Source of the DNA: Candidatus Poribacteria bacterium
GTDB lineage: Bacteria > Poribacteria > WGA-4E > PCPOR2b
Reading direction: 5' to 3'
NCBI GenBank assembly: GCA_022826645.1
Contig: JAJDUM010000037.1
Location: 1-64,000 of the forward strand
Length of the DNA stretch: 64,000 nt
Below, piece after piece: positions 37,115 through 47,389 of the stretch; positions within the stretch are counted from its first letter, which is position 1, and every line of letters begins with the position of its first letter. The position numbers were made by a program, and so were the translations under genes. The notes below the pieces were generated by a model, which ran no database searches, was not told the DNA's origin, and saw only the letters and a program-made list of their open reading frames with translations.

Positions 37115-37840
37115 ATGGCACGAAAGAAGATACTTATTACAGGCGCAGCGGGCAAAATTGGACGGGTGCTGAGAGACGGGCTGAAAGATGATTACGATCT
37201 GCGGCTCCTCTATCACAGGACGGTTCTACCGGCGGCACCGGGGGAAGAGGTTTTTGTGGCGAGCATCAAAGATCTTGATAAAATGGTGGAGGTAGTAGGC
37301 GGTGTGGATTCGGTCGTTCACATGGCAGGGGACCCTGAGGTTGGCGCATCGTTTGAATCGGTCTATGAGAACAATATCTTAGGCACCTATTGCATCTATG
37401 AGGCAGCCCGGCGAACAGGTGTGCCTCAGGTTATTTTTGCCAGCACGAACCATGTGACCGGATACTACGAAATAGATGGGATCTATACCAAGCCCGAAAT
37501 GCCGGTGCGACCGGATAGCCACTACGGTGCTAGCAAGGCTTACGGCGAAGCACTGGGCCGATACTATGTCGATGAATTCGGGCTGCGGGTGATTTGTCTG
37601 CGGATTGGCACCTTTCAACCGGTGGAGTCCGTGCAGAACCGGACAAGCGATCGCATCCTGTCTACCTGGTTAAGCCACGGAGATATGGTGCACATGACCA
37701 AACAGAGTATTGAGGCGGAGTCGGTGAAGTTCGGTATCTACTACGGCATATCGAATAATACGCGCGCCTATTGGGACACCGAGAATGCGCGGGAAGAGAT
37801 CGGCTATGACCCCGAAGACAACGCCGAAGATTATGCCTGA
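37115..37840 (+). CDS. NAD-dependent epimerase/dehydratase (uronate-dehydrogenase-like)
   Basis: 'ILITGAAGKIGRVLRDGL', 'DSVVHMAGDPE', 'YGASKAYGEALGRYY'. Confidence 0.85.
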   Translation: MARKKILITGAAGKIGRVLRDGLKDDYDLRLLYHRTVLPAAPGEEVFVASIKDLDKMVEVVGGVDSVVHMAGDPEVGASFESVYENNILGTYCIYEAARRTGVPQVIFASTNHVTGYYEIDGIYTKPEMPVRPDSHYGASKAYGEALGRYYVDEFGLRVICLRIGTFQPVESVQNRTSDRILSTWLSHGDMVHMTKQSIEAESVKFGIYYGISNNTRAYWDTENAREEIGYDPEDNAEDYA

Positions 37841-38562
37841 GCGTCGTGCGCAGACAGAATTGTCGCCATGATGTTTTGGGTGGCACTCAGATCGTCAAAG
37901 AGAACATCCGGTTGATGCGGCGTTAGTTCCGCACGGGAATATTGGCCGGTAGCCACGGCGATGGCATAGGCGCCGGCGTGACGAGCACACTCAATATCGC
38001 GGGGTGTATCTCCAATAATCACAATGTCCTTGCCGGTGAACCTCACACCCGTTTTCTCAAACGCACGGGACGCAGCGATAGCGGGCAACGCATTACGGGA
38101 GCGCGCGTCATCCCCAAATGCGCCCAACTGGAAAAAGGGGTTCAGGTTAAAGACGTCCAATTTCGCAGCAGCACCGCCCTTATTATTGCCTGTTAGGAGC
38201 CCGGGTAAACACGCATCGTGATCTGCTACCGCTGAAATCAGTTCCTGTACGCCGTCCAACAAGATTACGTTTGCGCCTTCCGCTTGGCATCCTTCTCTCA
38301 AGAGTTCCGCGATGCGGTCAAAAATATCGGGCAGTAGTTGTTGGACGGTGCTTTCGGGAAGAACGCCTTCCAAGATATCATGCACAATCTGTGTGTCCAT
38401 CCCTCCTGACATCCGCACCCGTCCAAGTTCGGGGGTCGGATTGTTACCGAACATCCCCTTTTCGCGGCAAACTTCCTCAATCGCTTGGTAGAGAGATCTG
38501 CCTCCAATTCCGCCTGTACTCAGTATGGTCCCGTCGATATCAAATAAAACCAGTTTCCTCAT
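37831..38562 (-). CDS. HAD family hydrolase (phosphoglycolate-phosphatase-like)
   Basis: 'LVLFDIDGTIL', 'LLTGNNKGGAAAKL', 'VIIGDTPRDIECARHAGAYAIAVATG'; 10-bp convergent overlap with 37115..37840. Confidence 0.9.
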   Translation of the reverse strand: MRKLVLFDIDGTILSTGGIGGRSLYQAIEEVCREKGMFGNNPTPELGRVRMSGGMDTQIVHDILEGVLPESTVQQLLPDIFDRIAELLREGCQAEGANVILLDGVQELISAVADHDACLPGLLTGNNKGGAAAKLDVFNLNPFFQLGAFGDDARSRNALPAIAASRAFEKTGVRFTGKDIVIIGDTPRDIECARHAGAYAIAVATGQYSRAELTPHQPDVLFDDLSATQNIMATILSAHDAQA

Positions 38563-38613
38563 CTATGATTGTTGTCCTCAGCTTTTTTGATCATTTGTTT
38601 TACACATTTCGGG

Positions 38614-39318
38614 TTAAAAATTAGTATCATTTCCTTTATAAATCCGTTCGCCACGTACCAGAATTCGCTTCGGATTTTCAAGCGAAAGTTCGTCAAGGGT
38701 ATGATATCCCAGCGTCATGCTCATGCGGGTGCCATCTGTCTTATTCGTGCCAGCGGAGTGAATCATCATGCTGTCGATGGCGAGCAATCCACCGGCAGTC
38801 ATGGGAACAGGAACCACTTGGCCCAAAGCGATTTGATGCACGAGTTCACCGTCATTCAGATCCACGAAATCCGGTAATATGTGTGAGCCTGGTACCACAT
38901 GCGTACAGCCGTTCTCCAGATTGGTATCCTCAAGGTAAGCCAATACCGTTACGATGGTGCGTGACCAATGTCTCACATCACGATGGAGTTCTAACGAGGC
39001 GGTTGAATCGCGGTCACGCAGATATACATGGTTGTGTCGGTTACGCACGAATTCGATATTGGGACCTAATATCGACTCCAACGGGTTAAGAATTTCGTCG
39101 CATACAATTGTCTCGCGAAAAACGCCGCCGCGCCCCCACAGGTCAGAGATGCGAGTCACGCTTCCGCCTTTATTACGCGCAACCGGTTCAACCTCTTCCC
39201 GAATGTCATTTAATGCCGTCGCTTTCAGTTCGGCGACAAGGTCATCGTCCAACCGCGTCGGTAGTTTGACGAAGCCGTTATGTCGAAAAAGCTGCACCTC
39301 TTGAGGTGTAAGTACCAT
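38614..39318 (-). CDS. Phytanoyl-CoA dioxygenase (PhyH) family protein
   Basis: 'LHRDVRHW', 'VLAYLEDTNLENGCTHVVPGSH', 'IDSMMIHSAGTNKTDGTRMSM'. Confidence 0.88.
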   Translation of the reverse strand: MVLTPQEVQLFRHNGFVKLPTRLDDDLVAELKATALNDIREEVEPVARNKGGSVTRISDLWGRGGVFRETIVCDEILNPLESILGPNIEFVRNRHNHVYLRDRDSTASLELHRDVRHWSRTIVTVLAYLEDTNLENGCTHVVPGSHILPDFVDLNDGELVHQIALGQVVPVPMTAGGLLAIDSMMIHSAGTNKTDGTRMSMTLGYHTLDELSLENPKRILVRGERIYKGNDTNF

Positions 39319-39336
39319 TGTGGTTCTTCCTTTATC

Positions 39337-39777
39337 CTATCTGTAAAGAGTAGTTTTTACACCCTTCTCGCTGATTAACATAAGGTATCCCTCCTGCAGT
39401 TCAAAAGTGCCTACTTCAATAAATGGCGCAGGACCAGTAAAAGTAATGTCAGCAGAGACATTCCTTCTCCCTTTTGGGGGCTCATCGTGGTATCTCTGTA
39501 TGTAAGCCAGAATATATCTGTCACGACCAAAATAATATGCCCCTTTCCTAATGTCAAAGATTTTGTTTCCACCAACTGAGTCATATAAGATTTCAATAGC
39601 CTCAAATGTCCCGTCTCCACGAAAGTTCCAACGTTTAACTGGGGCGTTTTCCTGTTGTTCCGCCCAATGACCAACCCAAGGTAGTGTATAAGGTTTGGAC
39701 TCAGGCATTTTTAGTGTTGAGCAGCCCATGAGCGGTATCAATACAATTATTGCTATGAATACTCTCTTACTTACCAT
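39337..39777 (-). CDS. Putative small lipoprotein
   Basis: 'VFIAIIVLIPLMGCSTLK' lipobox; 146 aa. Confidence 0.6.
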   Translation of the reverse strand: MVSKRVFIAIIVLIPLMGCSTLKMPESKPYTLPWVGHWAEQQENAPVKRWNFRGDGTFEAIEILYDSVGGNKIFDIRKGAYYFGRDRYILAYIQRYHDEPPKGRRNVSADITFTGPAPFIEVGTFELQEGYLMLISEKGVKTTLYR

Positions 39778-39810
39778 TATGCTAACCTTGCCACAATAAA
39801 GACAGTTAGA

Positions 39811-40177
39811 TGAGGGGTGTGCATAAATCGCTTTCGTGTGGGAGAGACTTCTCCCAATTCATCAGGATGCTCGCCTGTCCCAGCTTGTCGGGGGAACGAC
39901 ATCGGAACGAGCCTCAAGGCGCGATCTTAGATGCTAATCCTCCCGATGAAATCGGGGGAATCATCCGTGCAATCTGCGATTCAGACCCATAGGACATGTC
40001 GCCCCCCTGGGGCTTTGGGGGATGGGGCTATCCGTATGCTATAAACATGTCGCCCCTCTGGGGCTAAATGCACCCTGTTCTTTTCTAAAACAGTCCCGTT
40101 TCACGTTCCGGTTTCTATCCTGAAAATCTTTAAATCCTGAGAATCCTGATTCAGACAATAATGATGCACACCCCTCA
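39811..40177. repeat. MITE-like element E with 14-bp perfect inverted ends
   Basis: TGAGGGGTGTGCAT (39811-39824) and ATGCACACCCCTCA (40164-40177); contains the paired CGCCCC module and REP-like palindromes. Confidence 0.6.
39994..40066. repeat. Paired ACATGTCGCCCCYCTGGGGCT module, second locus
   Basis: Units at 39994 and 40045 with the same 51-bp spacing as 9302/9353. Confidence 0.7.
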
Positions 40178-40228
40178 CTTATTTATCTTCCATAGATTAT
40201 AACCCTAATCCTATTAACTACAGCCCGG

Positions 40229-41881
40229 CTATATAGGCTTAAAATCGCTGCCGGGACCGGATGAACCCCTCTCGCGGTTCGTCATGAACTCAAGCAACAC
40301 CGGAAGCCCTTCCTCTTCGGTCACACGTCGAGCGCGTTGGAATGCTGGGATAATCTCAGCGGGGTGTTCAATCCGCTCCCCACGACCGCCCATCGCCCGT
40401 GCGAGATCCGCGTAATCGCTGCCGAGATTGCTGATCTGATACTCCGCTTCGGCAACGCCCCGCGCTTCACCTGCCATACCACCGTTGTTAAATAGCACAG
40501 TAATAATAGGAATCCTTTCTCGAACAGCGGTTTCAAAGTCCAGCCCAACCATGCCGAACGCTGTATCCCCGGTAACGTAGGTGCAGACCTTTTCTGGCTT
40601 TGCCAGTTTGGCTCCGATGATGAGTCCCAAGCCGGTGCCGAGCGCGTGGGATCTGCCCCAGCCGATAAAGCTGCGCGGTCCAGCGGAGCGATAGAAGCTG
40701 ATCATTCGCTCGCGAGGACTGCCGGCATCATGGGTAACAATCGCATCTTCCGGTGGAATCGCTTGCATCATATCCCAAATAACCCGATACGGGGTGATAG
40801 GGATCTCATCGCTTGCCAGTTTGGGCATCCAATCGCTGAGCCACTCTGCGTTGATGGAGGCAATTCTTGAAGCCACGTCGTCCGTTGACCGAGCCTGATT
40901 CCCAGTAATATCTTTGCAAGCCTCCAACAGTTGGCGCAGGACCAGCTCGGCATCTCCGACAATGGGGTAGTCTACATCGAGGTCTTTCTGAACGTCAACG
41001 GGATCATTTGTCGCGTGGATCATTGTCTTGCCCGGCGGCAGCCGCATCGCCATGACGTGGTCAGTGAAGCTGCAACCTATCCCACATATCAGATCCGCTG
41101 CGTGCAGGAAATGATGAAGCGCCTTCGACATTGAGCCTGTTGCACACCCTAACGCGAGTGGGTGTGACTCTGGGAACGCACTTTTTCCCATCAACGTTGT
41201 CAGGACGGGTGCAGCCAAGAACTCGGAAAGTTCGCGCAGCTTCTCAGTCGCTTCCGCGTACAGAACTCCCTGGCCAGCAAGAATGACCGGACGTTCGGCA
41301 CCACAGAGCGTTTTGGCGGCCGCCTCAATATCCCACGGATCGCCTTGCGACTTGACGGGTTTTACATGGGAAATGTCTCCACTGAAATCACCCACGTCGT
41401 GCATGGCGACGTCCGCAGGGATTTCAACCATCACGGGTCCGGGTCTACCTTGCCGCAACGCCGCCAGAGAACGACGCATTACCCCGCGTAGGCGGTCTGT
41501 AGAAGTTACGACCTCCACCCGCTTGGTGATGGCGGCATAGCTAACCTCCGACCGAAACAGCGGCGAAACCCCTTGGCGATCGACTGGATGTCCGAGGGGC
41601 AATAAAAGTATCGGAACCGAGTCGGAAAACGCGGTGGCTACGCCTGCGAAACTGTTTTCGGTACCCGGACCGTACTGCATAGCGAAGACTCCGGGCGTGG
41701 CTCCGTTTGTCACCCGTGAATACCCATCTGCAATATGAACCCCGACCCGTTCTTGTCGGCAGATAATTGGTCGGATGCCTGCTTGGGCAGCGGCTTCGAT
41801 CATTGATGTTGTGGGAAAACAGCTCAGATATTCGATTCCTTGCGCTTTCAGTGTTTTGGCGATTGCATCTATTGTTTTCAT
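40229..41881 (-). CDS. Thiamine-pyrophosphate-requiring enzyme (acetolactate-synthase-like)
   Basis: 'CRQERVGVHIADGYSRVTNG', 'MQYGPGTENSFAGVATAFSDSVPILLL', 'YVTGDTAFGMVGLDFETAVRERIPIITVLFNNGGM'. Confidence 0.9.
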   Translation of the reverse strand: MKTIDAIAKTLKAQGIEYLSCFPTTSMIEAAAQAGIRPIICRQERVGVHIADGYSRVTNGATPGVFAMQYGPGTENSFAGVATAFSDSVPILLLPLGHPVDRQGVSPLFRSEVSYAAITKRVEVVTSTDRLRGVMRRSLAALRQGRPGPVMVEIPADVAMHDVGDFSGDISHVKPVKSQGDPWDIEAAAKTLCGAERPVILAGQGVLYAEATEKLRELSEFLAAPVLTTLMGKSAFPESHPLALGCATGSMSKALHHFLHAADLICGIGCSFTDHVMAMRLPPGKTMIHATNDPVDVQKDLDVDYPIVGDAELVLRQLLEACKDITGNQARSTDDVASRIASINAEWLSDWMPKLASDEIPITPYRVIWDMMQAIPPEDAIVTHDAGSPRERMISFYRSAGPRSFIGWGRSHALGTGLGLIIGAKLAKPEKVCTYVTGDTAFGMVGLDFETAVRERIPIITVLFNNGGMAGEARGVAEAEYQISNLGSDYADLARAMGGRGERIEHPAEIIPAFQRARRVTEEEGLPVLLEFMTNRERGSSGPGSDFKPI

Positions 41882-41992
41882 GCGAACCCCTTTTATTGGA
41901 CGGTGGTATTCGTCGTTTATGCCTCTACGGATCCCGTCTCATCGTTACATAATTCCGCGGTACCGTCAAGGAGAAAAGCGTTTGAACCTGCC

Positions 41993-43177
41993 CTAACCGC
42001 GTTGGAGGCTCCACGGCTTCGCCATGATTTGCTCCATACCCTCGTCATCCAACGTGATCCCCAACCCCGGACCGTCTGGAACCGGCACACAGCCTTCGTC
42101 ATCAAGAACAAACGGTTCTTTGAAGTATCCTTTGCCGATTAAGGTACGGGAACCGTCGCGCGTGTCGTTCACTTCGTTGTGTTCTTGCACCAAGAAGTTA
42201 GGTGTGCAAGCGTCCAGTTGGATTGAGGCTGCCAAAGCGAGCGGACTCAGGGGACAGTGCAATGCCAGCTTGGCGTAAGCGGCTTCGCCCATAACCGCAA
42301 TTTTACGACATTCTGTGATGCCACCTGCGTGGCAGATATCGGGCTGCAACACAGACAACAGACCGCGGGACAGCGCGTCAAAGAAGATCCATTTGCCCAT
42401 CCAACGCTCACCGGCCGCGATTGGGGCGTTGGTGTGTTCGACGATCTGGGCGAGCACGTCCACCCGCTCAACAGGCATCGGTTCTTCGATAAACAGTGGT
42501 CGATGTGGCTCAAGCACTTCGATGAGTTGTTTGGCGATTGCTGGGTGCGGGTTATGGATGTCTACCGCTACATCAGCATCTGGTCCCGCCCCTTCGCATA
42601 CGGCGGCGAATTTTTCCCCAAACTGTTCCACCTGTGAAGTGATTGGTAGCCCATCTCCCGGACCGAAGTGGACTTTCAGGCATCGGAACCCCCACTCTTC
42701 GGTCAGCACCCGCGCTGCTTCCCTATAAGCCTCCGGTGAGTCGGGTATCAGTGACGTTTGCGGCGGTGTTCCGGCGCGGTAGGGGTCTCCGGGGTCCACG
42801 CACCAAGGCAACCCTCCTCCGGTTGCGTGATACATACGAATCCGGTCGTGGCACGTACCACCGAGCATCTTGTGGATAGGCAGTCCCGCGGCTTTGCCCG
42901 CCAGGTCCCACAGCGCGATGTCAATTCCGCTGATCGCACTCATTTTGATAGGTCCGCCCACATAGCCTTCGCCGTACATCAGATGCCAGAGTTCTTCGAC
43001 ACGGCACGGATCCTTTCCAATCAGCAGCGGTTCCAGTCGCTTGACTTCGGCGATGACGGTTTCTGAATGATTCTCAAGGTGGGGTTCGCCCAGCCCGGTC
43101 AGTTCGGTATCGGTATGAATCCGCAGCCAAACCCAACTCGGTGGCACTCGTAGAATTTCAAATTCAGTGATTTTCAT
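41993..43177 (-). CDS. Mandelate racemase/muconate lactonizing enzyme family
   Basis: 'SGIDIALWDLAGKAAGLPIHKMLGG', 'VDIHNPH', 'FIEEPMP', 'AAGERW'. Confidence 0.9.
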   Translation of the reverse strand: MKITEFEILRVPPSWVWLRIHTDTELTGLGEPHLENHSETVIAEVKRLEPLLIGKDPCRVEELWHLMYGEGYVGGPIKMSAISGIDIALWDLAGKAAGLPIHKMLGGTCHDRIRMYHATGGGLPWCVDPGDPYRAGTPPQTSLIPDSPEAYREAARVLTEEWGFRCLKVHFGPGDGLPITSQVEQFGEKFAAVCEGAGPDADVAVDIHNPHPAIAKQLIEVLEPHRPLFIEEPMPVERVDVLAQIVEHTNAPIAAGERWMGKWIFFDALSRGLLSVLQPDICHAGGITECRKIAVMGEAAYAKLALHCPLSPLALAASIQLDACTPNFLVQEHNEVNDTRDGSRTLIGKGYFKEPFVLDDEGCVPVPDGPGLGITLDDEGMEQIMAKPWSLQRG

Positions 43178-43311
43178 GGCTCTCCTTCACGCTGTAAATA
43201 CCTTTGACAAATATAGGCTAACACGTTACCATATGACCCAAATTAGCTAATAGAAAATTACAAGCAAAAAGAAATAAACGCTACAGAAGTCCAAAACAGT
43301 TAAGGTGCACT

Positions 43312-44253
43312 ATGAGCCCTAAAGATCTATCCCGATATGCCTTTGAATATGGACACCATTTCTTTAAGCAGTCTCTGATTATTCACGCAGACTGTTTTGA
43401 GTGGATGGAACATCTCCCCGAAGAGAGTTTGCACGCCATCGTAACAGATCCGCCGTATGGGGTAAAAGAATATGATTTCGACCAACTTGAAAAACGGATG
43501 CATGGAAACGGCGGTATTTGGCGTATTCCGCCCGCTTTCGATGGACACCAACGTTCGCCTTTGCCTCGATTTACTGCCTTGAACCACGCAGAACGCGGTC
43601 GTATGCAGGACTACTTTTCTCAATGGGCTAAACTCGCTTTAAGGATATTACGCCCCGGGGGGCATGTCTTTCTGGCTTCAAATACCTTTCTCTCTCAAAT
43701 TGTCTTTACGTCTATTATCGACGCCGGCTTTGAATTTCGCAGTCAGATTGTCCGGTTAGTTAAAACATTACGAGGTGGTGACAGACCGAAGAACGCAGAG
43801 AAGGAATTTCCTGACGTTTGTACGCTGCCGAGGGGCTGCTATGAGCCGTGGGGTATTTTTCGCAAACCCATTCCAAGTGGAATGAGAGTCAGTGATTGTC
43901 TGAAAGTATTCCAAACGGGTGGGCTGCGCCGCAAACCAAATGGGAATCCTCCTGAAGATGTCATCGAAAGTGAACGCACTCCACAAAACGAACGGAATAT
44001 TGCCAATCATCCAAGCCTGAAACCCCAGTCTTTCCTCCGTCAAATCGTTTATGCCTCTCTGCCGCTTGGTGAAGGTATTATCGTAGATCCATTTATGGGC
44101 TCGGGTTCCACAGTTGCAGCTGCTGAAGCAGTTGGTTACTCCTGTATTGGTCTTGAACGTTACGAAGAGTATTACACGATGAGCCAGCAAGCAATCCCCA
44201 AACTATCTCAATTATCAACAAAAGACACCCAATTAAGCCTATCAGTTGCTTGA
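43312..44253 (+). CDS. Site-specific DNA methyltransferase (N6-adenine/N4-cytosine type)
   Basis: 'AIVTDPPYGVKEYDF' catalytic motif and 'IVDPFMGSGSTVAAAEAVGYSCIGLERYEEY' SAM-binding motif. Confidence 0.92.
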   Translation: MSPKDLSRYAFEYGHHFFKQSLIIHADCFEWMEHLPEESLHAIVTDPPYGVKEYDFDQLEKRMHGNGGIWRIPPAFDGHQRSPLPRFTALNHAERGRMQDYFSQWAKLALRILRPGGHVFLASNTFLSQIVFTSIIDAGFEFRSQIVRLVKTLRGGDRPKNAEKEFPDVCTLPRGCYEPWGIFRKPIPSGMRVSDCLKVFQTGGLRRKPNGNPPEDVIESERTPQNERNIANHPSLKPQSFLRQIVYASLPLGEGIIVDPFMGSGSTVAAAEAVGYSCIGLERYEEYYTMSQQAIPKLSQLSTKDTQLSLSVA

Positions 44254-44287
44254 ATTTTTGTATACCGCTTGAAAATTTGGTAAATCT

Positions 44288-47200
44288 TCAAACTTCTAAG
44301 GCAGGCAAACCTTCCACAATCTCCACCGTCTCCAAACTAACCGTAATCACCTTTCCGATAAGTTTGACGATGTACCGCGGATTGTCCGCTCGGTTCGGGT
44401 CATTGACGATGCCGCTGCGTTTGTCCGTCTTGACCCGATACTGATCAATCACCCATTCCAACGTAGACCGATTCCCAAGCCGATAGTCAAACGCCTTCGC
44501 CGGTATCCCCTCCAGTGTCAGGAAATCGTTGTAGGTCAGCTGCGTTTTGTCTTTGGACAACTTCATCTTCTCCACGCGCCAATCGATCGGCACTTCACGG
44601 TTTTCGATGAATGTGAGTTGATATTCGGGCACCGTCTCATAGCCGATGTGGATTTCCCCTAATTGTTGACCCGCTTTGGCAAACCCCCAGAAGTCCGGCG
44701 TGTATGGTAGGCGCGGCAGATCCCGCTTGAGGTTCGCCTGATACCGTTCCCGATAATCGGGGTGATGCAGGAGACCGTAGATGTAATGGAAGATGTCCCA
44801 CTTGGTGATTGCCTCATCTCGATAATGGGCACGGAATTGTTCCAACGCCCAATCGGTGATGTTCTCCCGACGGTTTCTCCCACTCTCGTCGTAGGTGTAG
44901 AAGGGAAAACATTGTGAACCATCAATGGATGTTATTGTTAGATTGGGAATTATGTCTGTGCAAAAACACCAATAATCAGAACGTCCCCCAATGCTTGGAA
45001 CAACAATTACCCGATTTTCCGCCTCAGTTTCAAGTGTAGGGAAAATGGAGGGGAAAACATAAACCTCCTCGTTCATTACACGATCAAAGAACAGGTTGGA
45101 TTTTGTGAAGGGACGATAAAGGGAATTTCTCGCCTTGCCTTCATTGTATTCGGCAATTTTGCCTCGCTGCAAGTCTAATTTTAAGTCACGACTCCACTTG
45201 ATTTTTGCATCGTCAGAAATCACAAAATCGTCGACGTTTGCATCCTGATTTTCTCGACGTTTCCACCTATCAACCTCTGCATTATAAGTTCCAATCAACC
45301 GATTCATGTTTTCAGTTAGTTCGTTTCGGTTAAAGCTGTACGCCCACGCATCACGGTTTGTTCTGACACCGAGGCTATAAATTCTAAAAATCGCATCTGT
45401 CGCTTCACTCTTTGCCGCCTTCGCTTCCTTAGTTCCCATTGGGATAAAGGTCTCAAATTCGGCGCGGAGTCCCTCTGTCAGCCATGTGTATCGCCGGTCA
45501 GGTGTTATTGACTTCCATTCGATGTTTCGATAATGTCCCTTTGAATCAAGATAGCGATATTTGTCCTCCTTCCGCCAAACTCATCAACGCGGGCATAGAA
45601 GATTTCGGCTTGGGAATTTGTCTTGCCGCGCTGTTTGACGAAGAAATTGATGCTCACACCGACCTGAATCCCGAAGACGTTGTGTGTCGTGCCTGAGAGT
45701 TTTGGATTCTTGCGGACATTCCCACTCAGATTCAGAATATAAATCACGTCGAAATCATCTGCAAGGTGCTTTCGCATCCCATCAAACGACACATTATCAA
45801 GGAAACTGTTGTTTGTCACAAAGGCGACAACTCCTTCCTCCCCAATCCGGTCCGATGCCCACCGAATCGCTTTCACATACGGATCCGCCAATGCGTTTTT
45901 ATTACTCGCCGTGGAGTCCTTCGCGTATGTCTCCGCAACCCCCGCATCCATCGTTTGATATTTCCGATTCTTGTTGTTGTCATTTTCGTTGAGCTGACCG
46001 ACGTTATAGGGCGGATTGCCGATGACCACAAACATCGGGGTTTCCTTCTGCTCCTCAACGCGGCGGGTATTGTCAGGCGCGAACAGTGGCAGCTGTCGGT
46101 CTTCCGCAAGATCAAACGTATCGACGAGACAGATCCCCTCAAACGGTTGATAGTCCCCCGTCGCCTCGTAAAACTCATGTTCAATGTTCATCGACGCGAT
46201 GTAGTACGGCAGCAGCATCACCTCGTTGCAGTGGAGTTCCGAACGGTACTTATCCTCAAGTGCGGTTGGGCGGATCTCGCGCATCGTCCGCACGATGAAA
46301 TTGCCGGTCCCTACAAACGGGTCAATGATGTGAACACCAGAATCGGAAAGTGAGCGATCGAATTCGGCCCGTAAAATCTCCTCAACGCTTCTCACCATAA
46401 AATCGACAATCGGCTGCGGCGTGTAGACTATCCCGTGCGTATCGGCGACCTCCACCGAAAAACCCTGAAAAAACTGCTCGTAAACGGTGTTGAGGAACCC
46501 CTGTTTTTGGGAGAAGTCGTCCATAGTCGCAGCGGTGCGTTCAATCGCTACATAGAAAGGATCAAGACTTTTAAGAAACTCATCGCGATTGAAGGCGTGA
46601 GACATCAGTGCAGTGATGACGGTTTCAATTTCACGGGCGATGATATTGCGATGAACAAAGTCGGGGTTGCTAAACACGGTTCGGAAAATTCGCTCAGTCA
46701 ATAGGTGTTGAATCAACATCTCCTCAACGGCGGCTTCGGAGAGATTCGGGTTAATTGATTGACGACATTTCTCATGGAAGGCGGTAAAGGCAGCGGTGAA
46801 CTCCCGGTTCGCTCCTCGTTCCTTTTCGATCAGCCCTGCCAAGCCGTTCCCAAGCGCGGGCACCCTTTCCCTGAATTGTGCAACCGCCTCCTCCCATTCG
46901 GTGTATTCCTGGGGCCTATAAGAAAAGAAGGTTTCGAGGGTCTGTATCAACTGTGTCGGGTCAGTCAGGTCGACATCAAGTGTCTGCTGATTATTCTGCC
47001 AAAGGATGGCGCGGTGTGGGGTTTGGAAGAGAATGTTGTCGCGGGGGTAACCTCTTTCAAACTTGCGGAGTACCTCGGAGGGTAGGTCGTCGTGGATGTC
47101 CTTCGCCTCCCAGTAGCCGTGTGGGAGTTGGAAGGTGTCGATCAACGTCCCGTCAACAACAATCCGCTTTTTTCGACGGCCGGTCATTGCATGTTCAGGG

Positions 47201-47361
47201 ATGAGCGTCCAGTCAAACCGTCGTGCACAGCCTTGGAGGAGGGATTGGAATGCCGAGCGCACGGCCCCCTCATGCGTTTTGCCGAGTCGATCAAACCGAT
47301 TCAACTCGTCGTAGTAGTTCTTAATAATTTTGTGGTTTGATTTGAGGTTGAGGGTTGCCAT
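44288..47361 (-). pseudogene. Type ISP/IIG-like restriction-modification gene (PD-(D/E)XK + gamma-class methyltransferase + recognition domain), split by a -1 frameshift
   Basis: ORFs 45505..47361 (N-terminal nuclease-like and 'IIDPFVGTGNFIVRTMREI', 'VVIGNPPYNVGQ') and 44288..45439 (C-terminal) lie in different frames. Restoring one A at 45577-45579 gives the continuous reading 'ARVDEFWRKEDKYRYLDSKGHYRNIEWKSITPDRRYTWLTEGLRAEFETFIPMGTKEA'. Confidence 0.85.
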
Positions 47362-47389
47362 GCGAAACGTCTACCTACGCTAGGGCCTT

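Noticed and set aside
45766-46353. 195-aa plus-strand ORF opposite the R-M gene
   Set aside because: Antisense to conserved methyltransferase motifs; no independent support.
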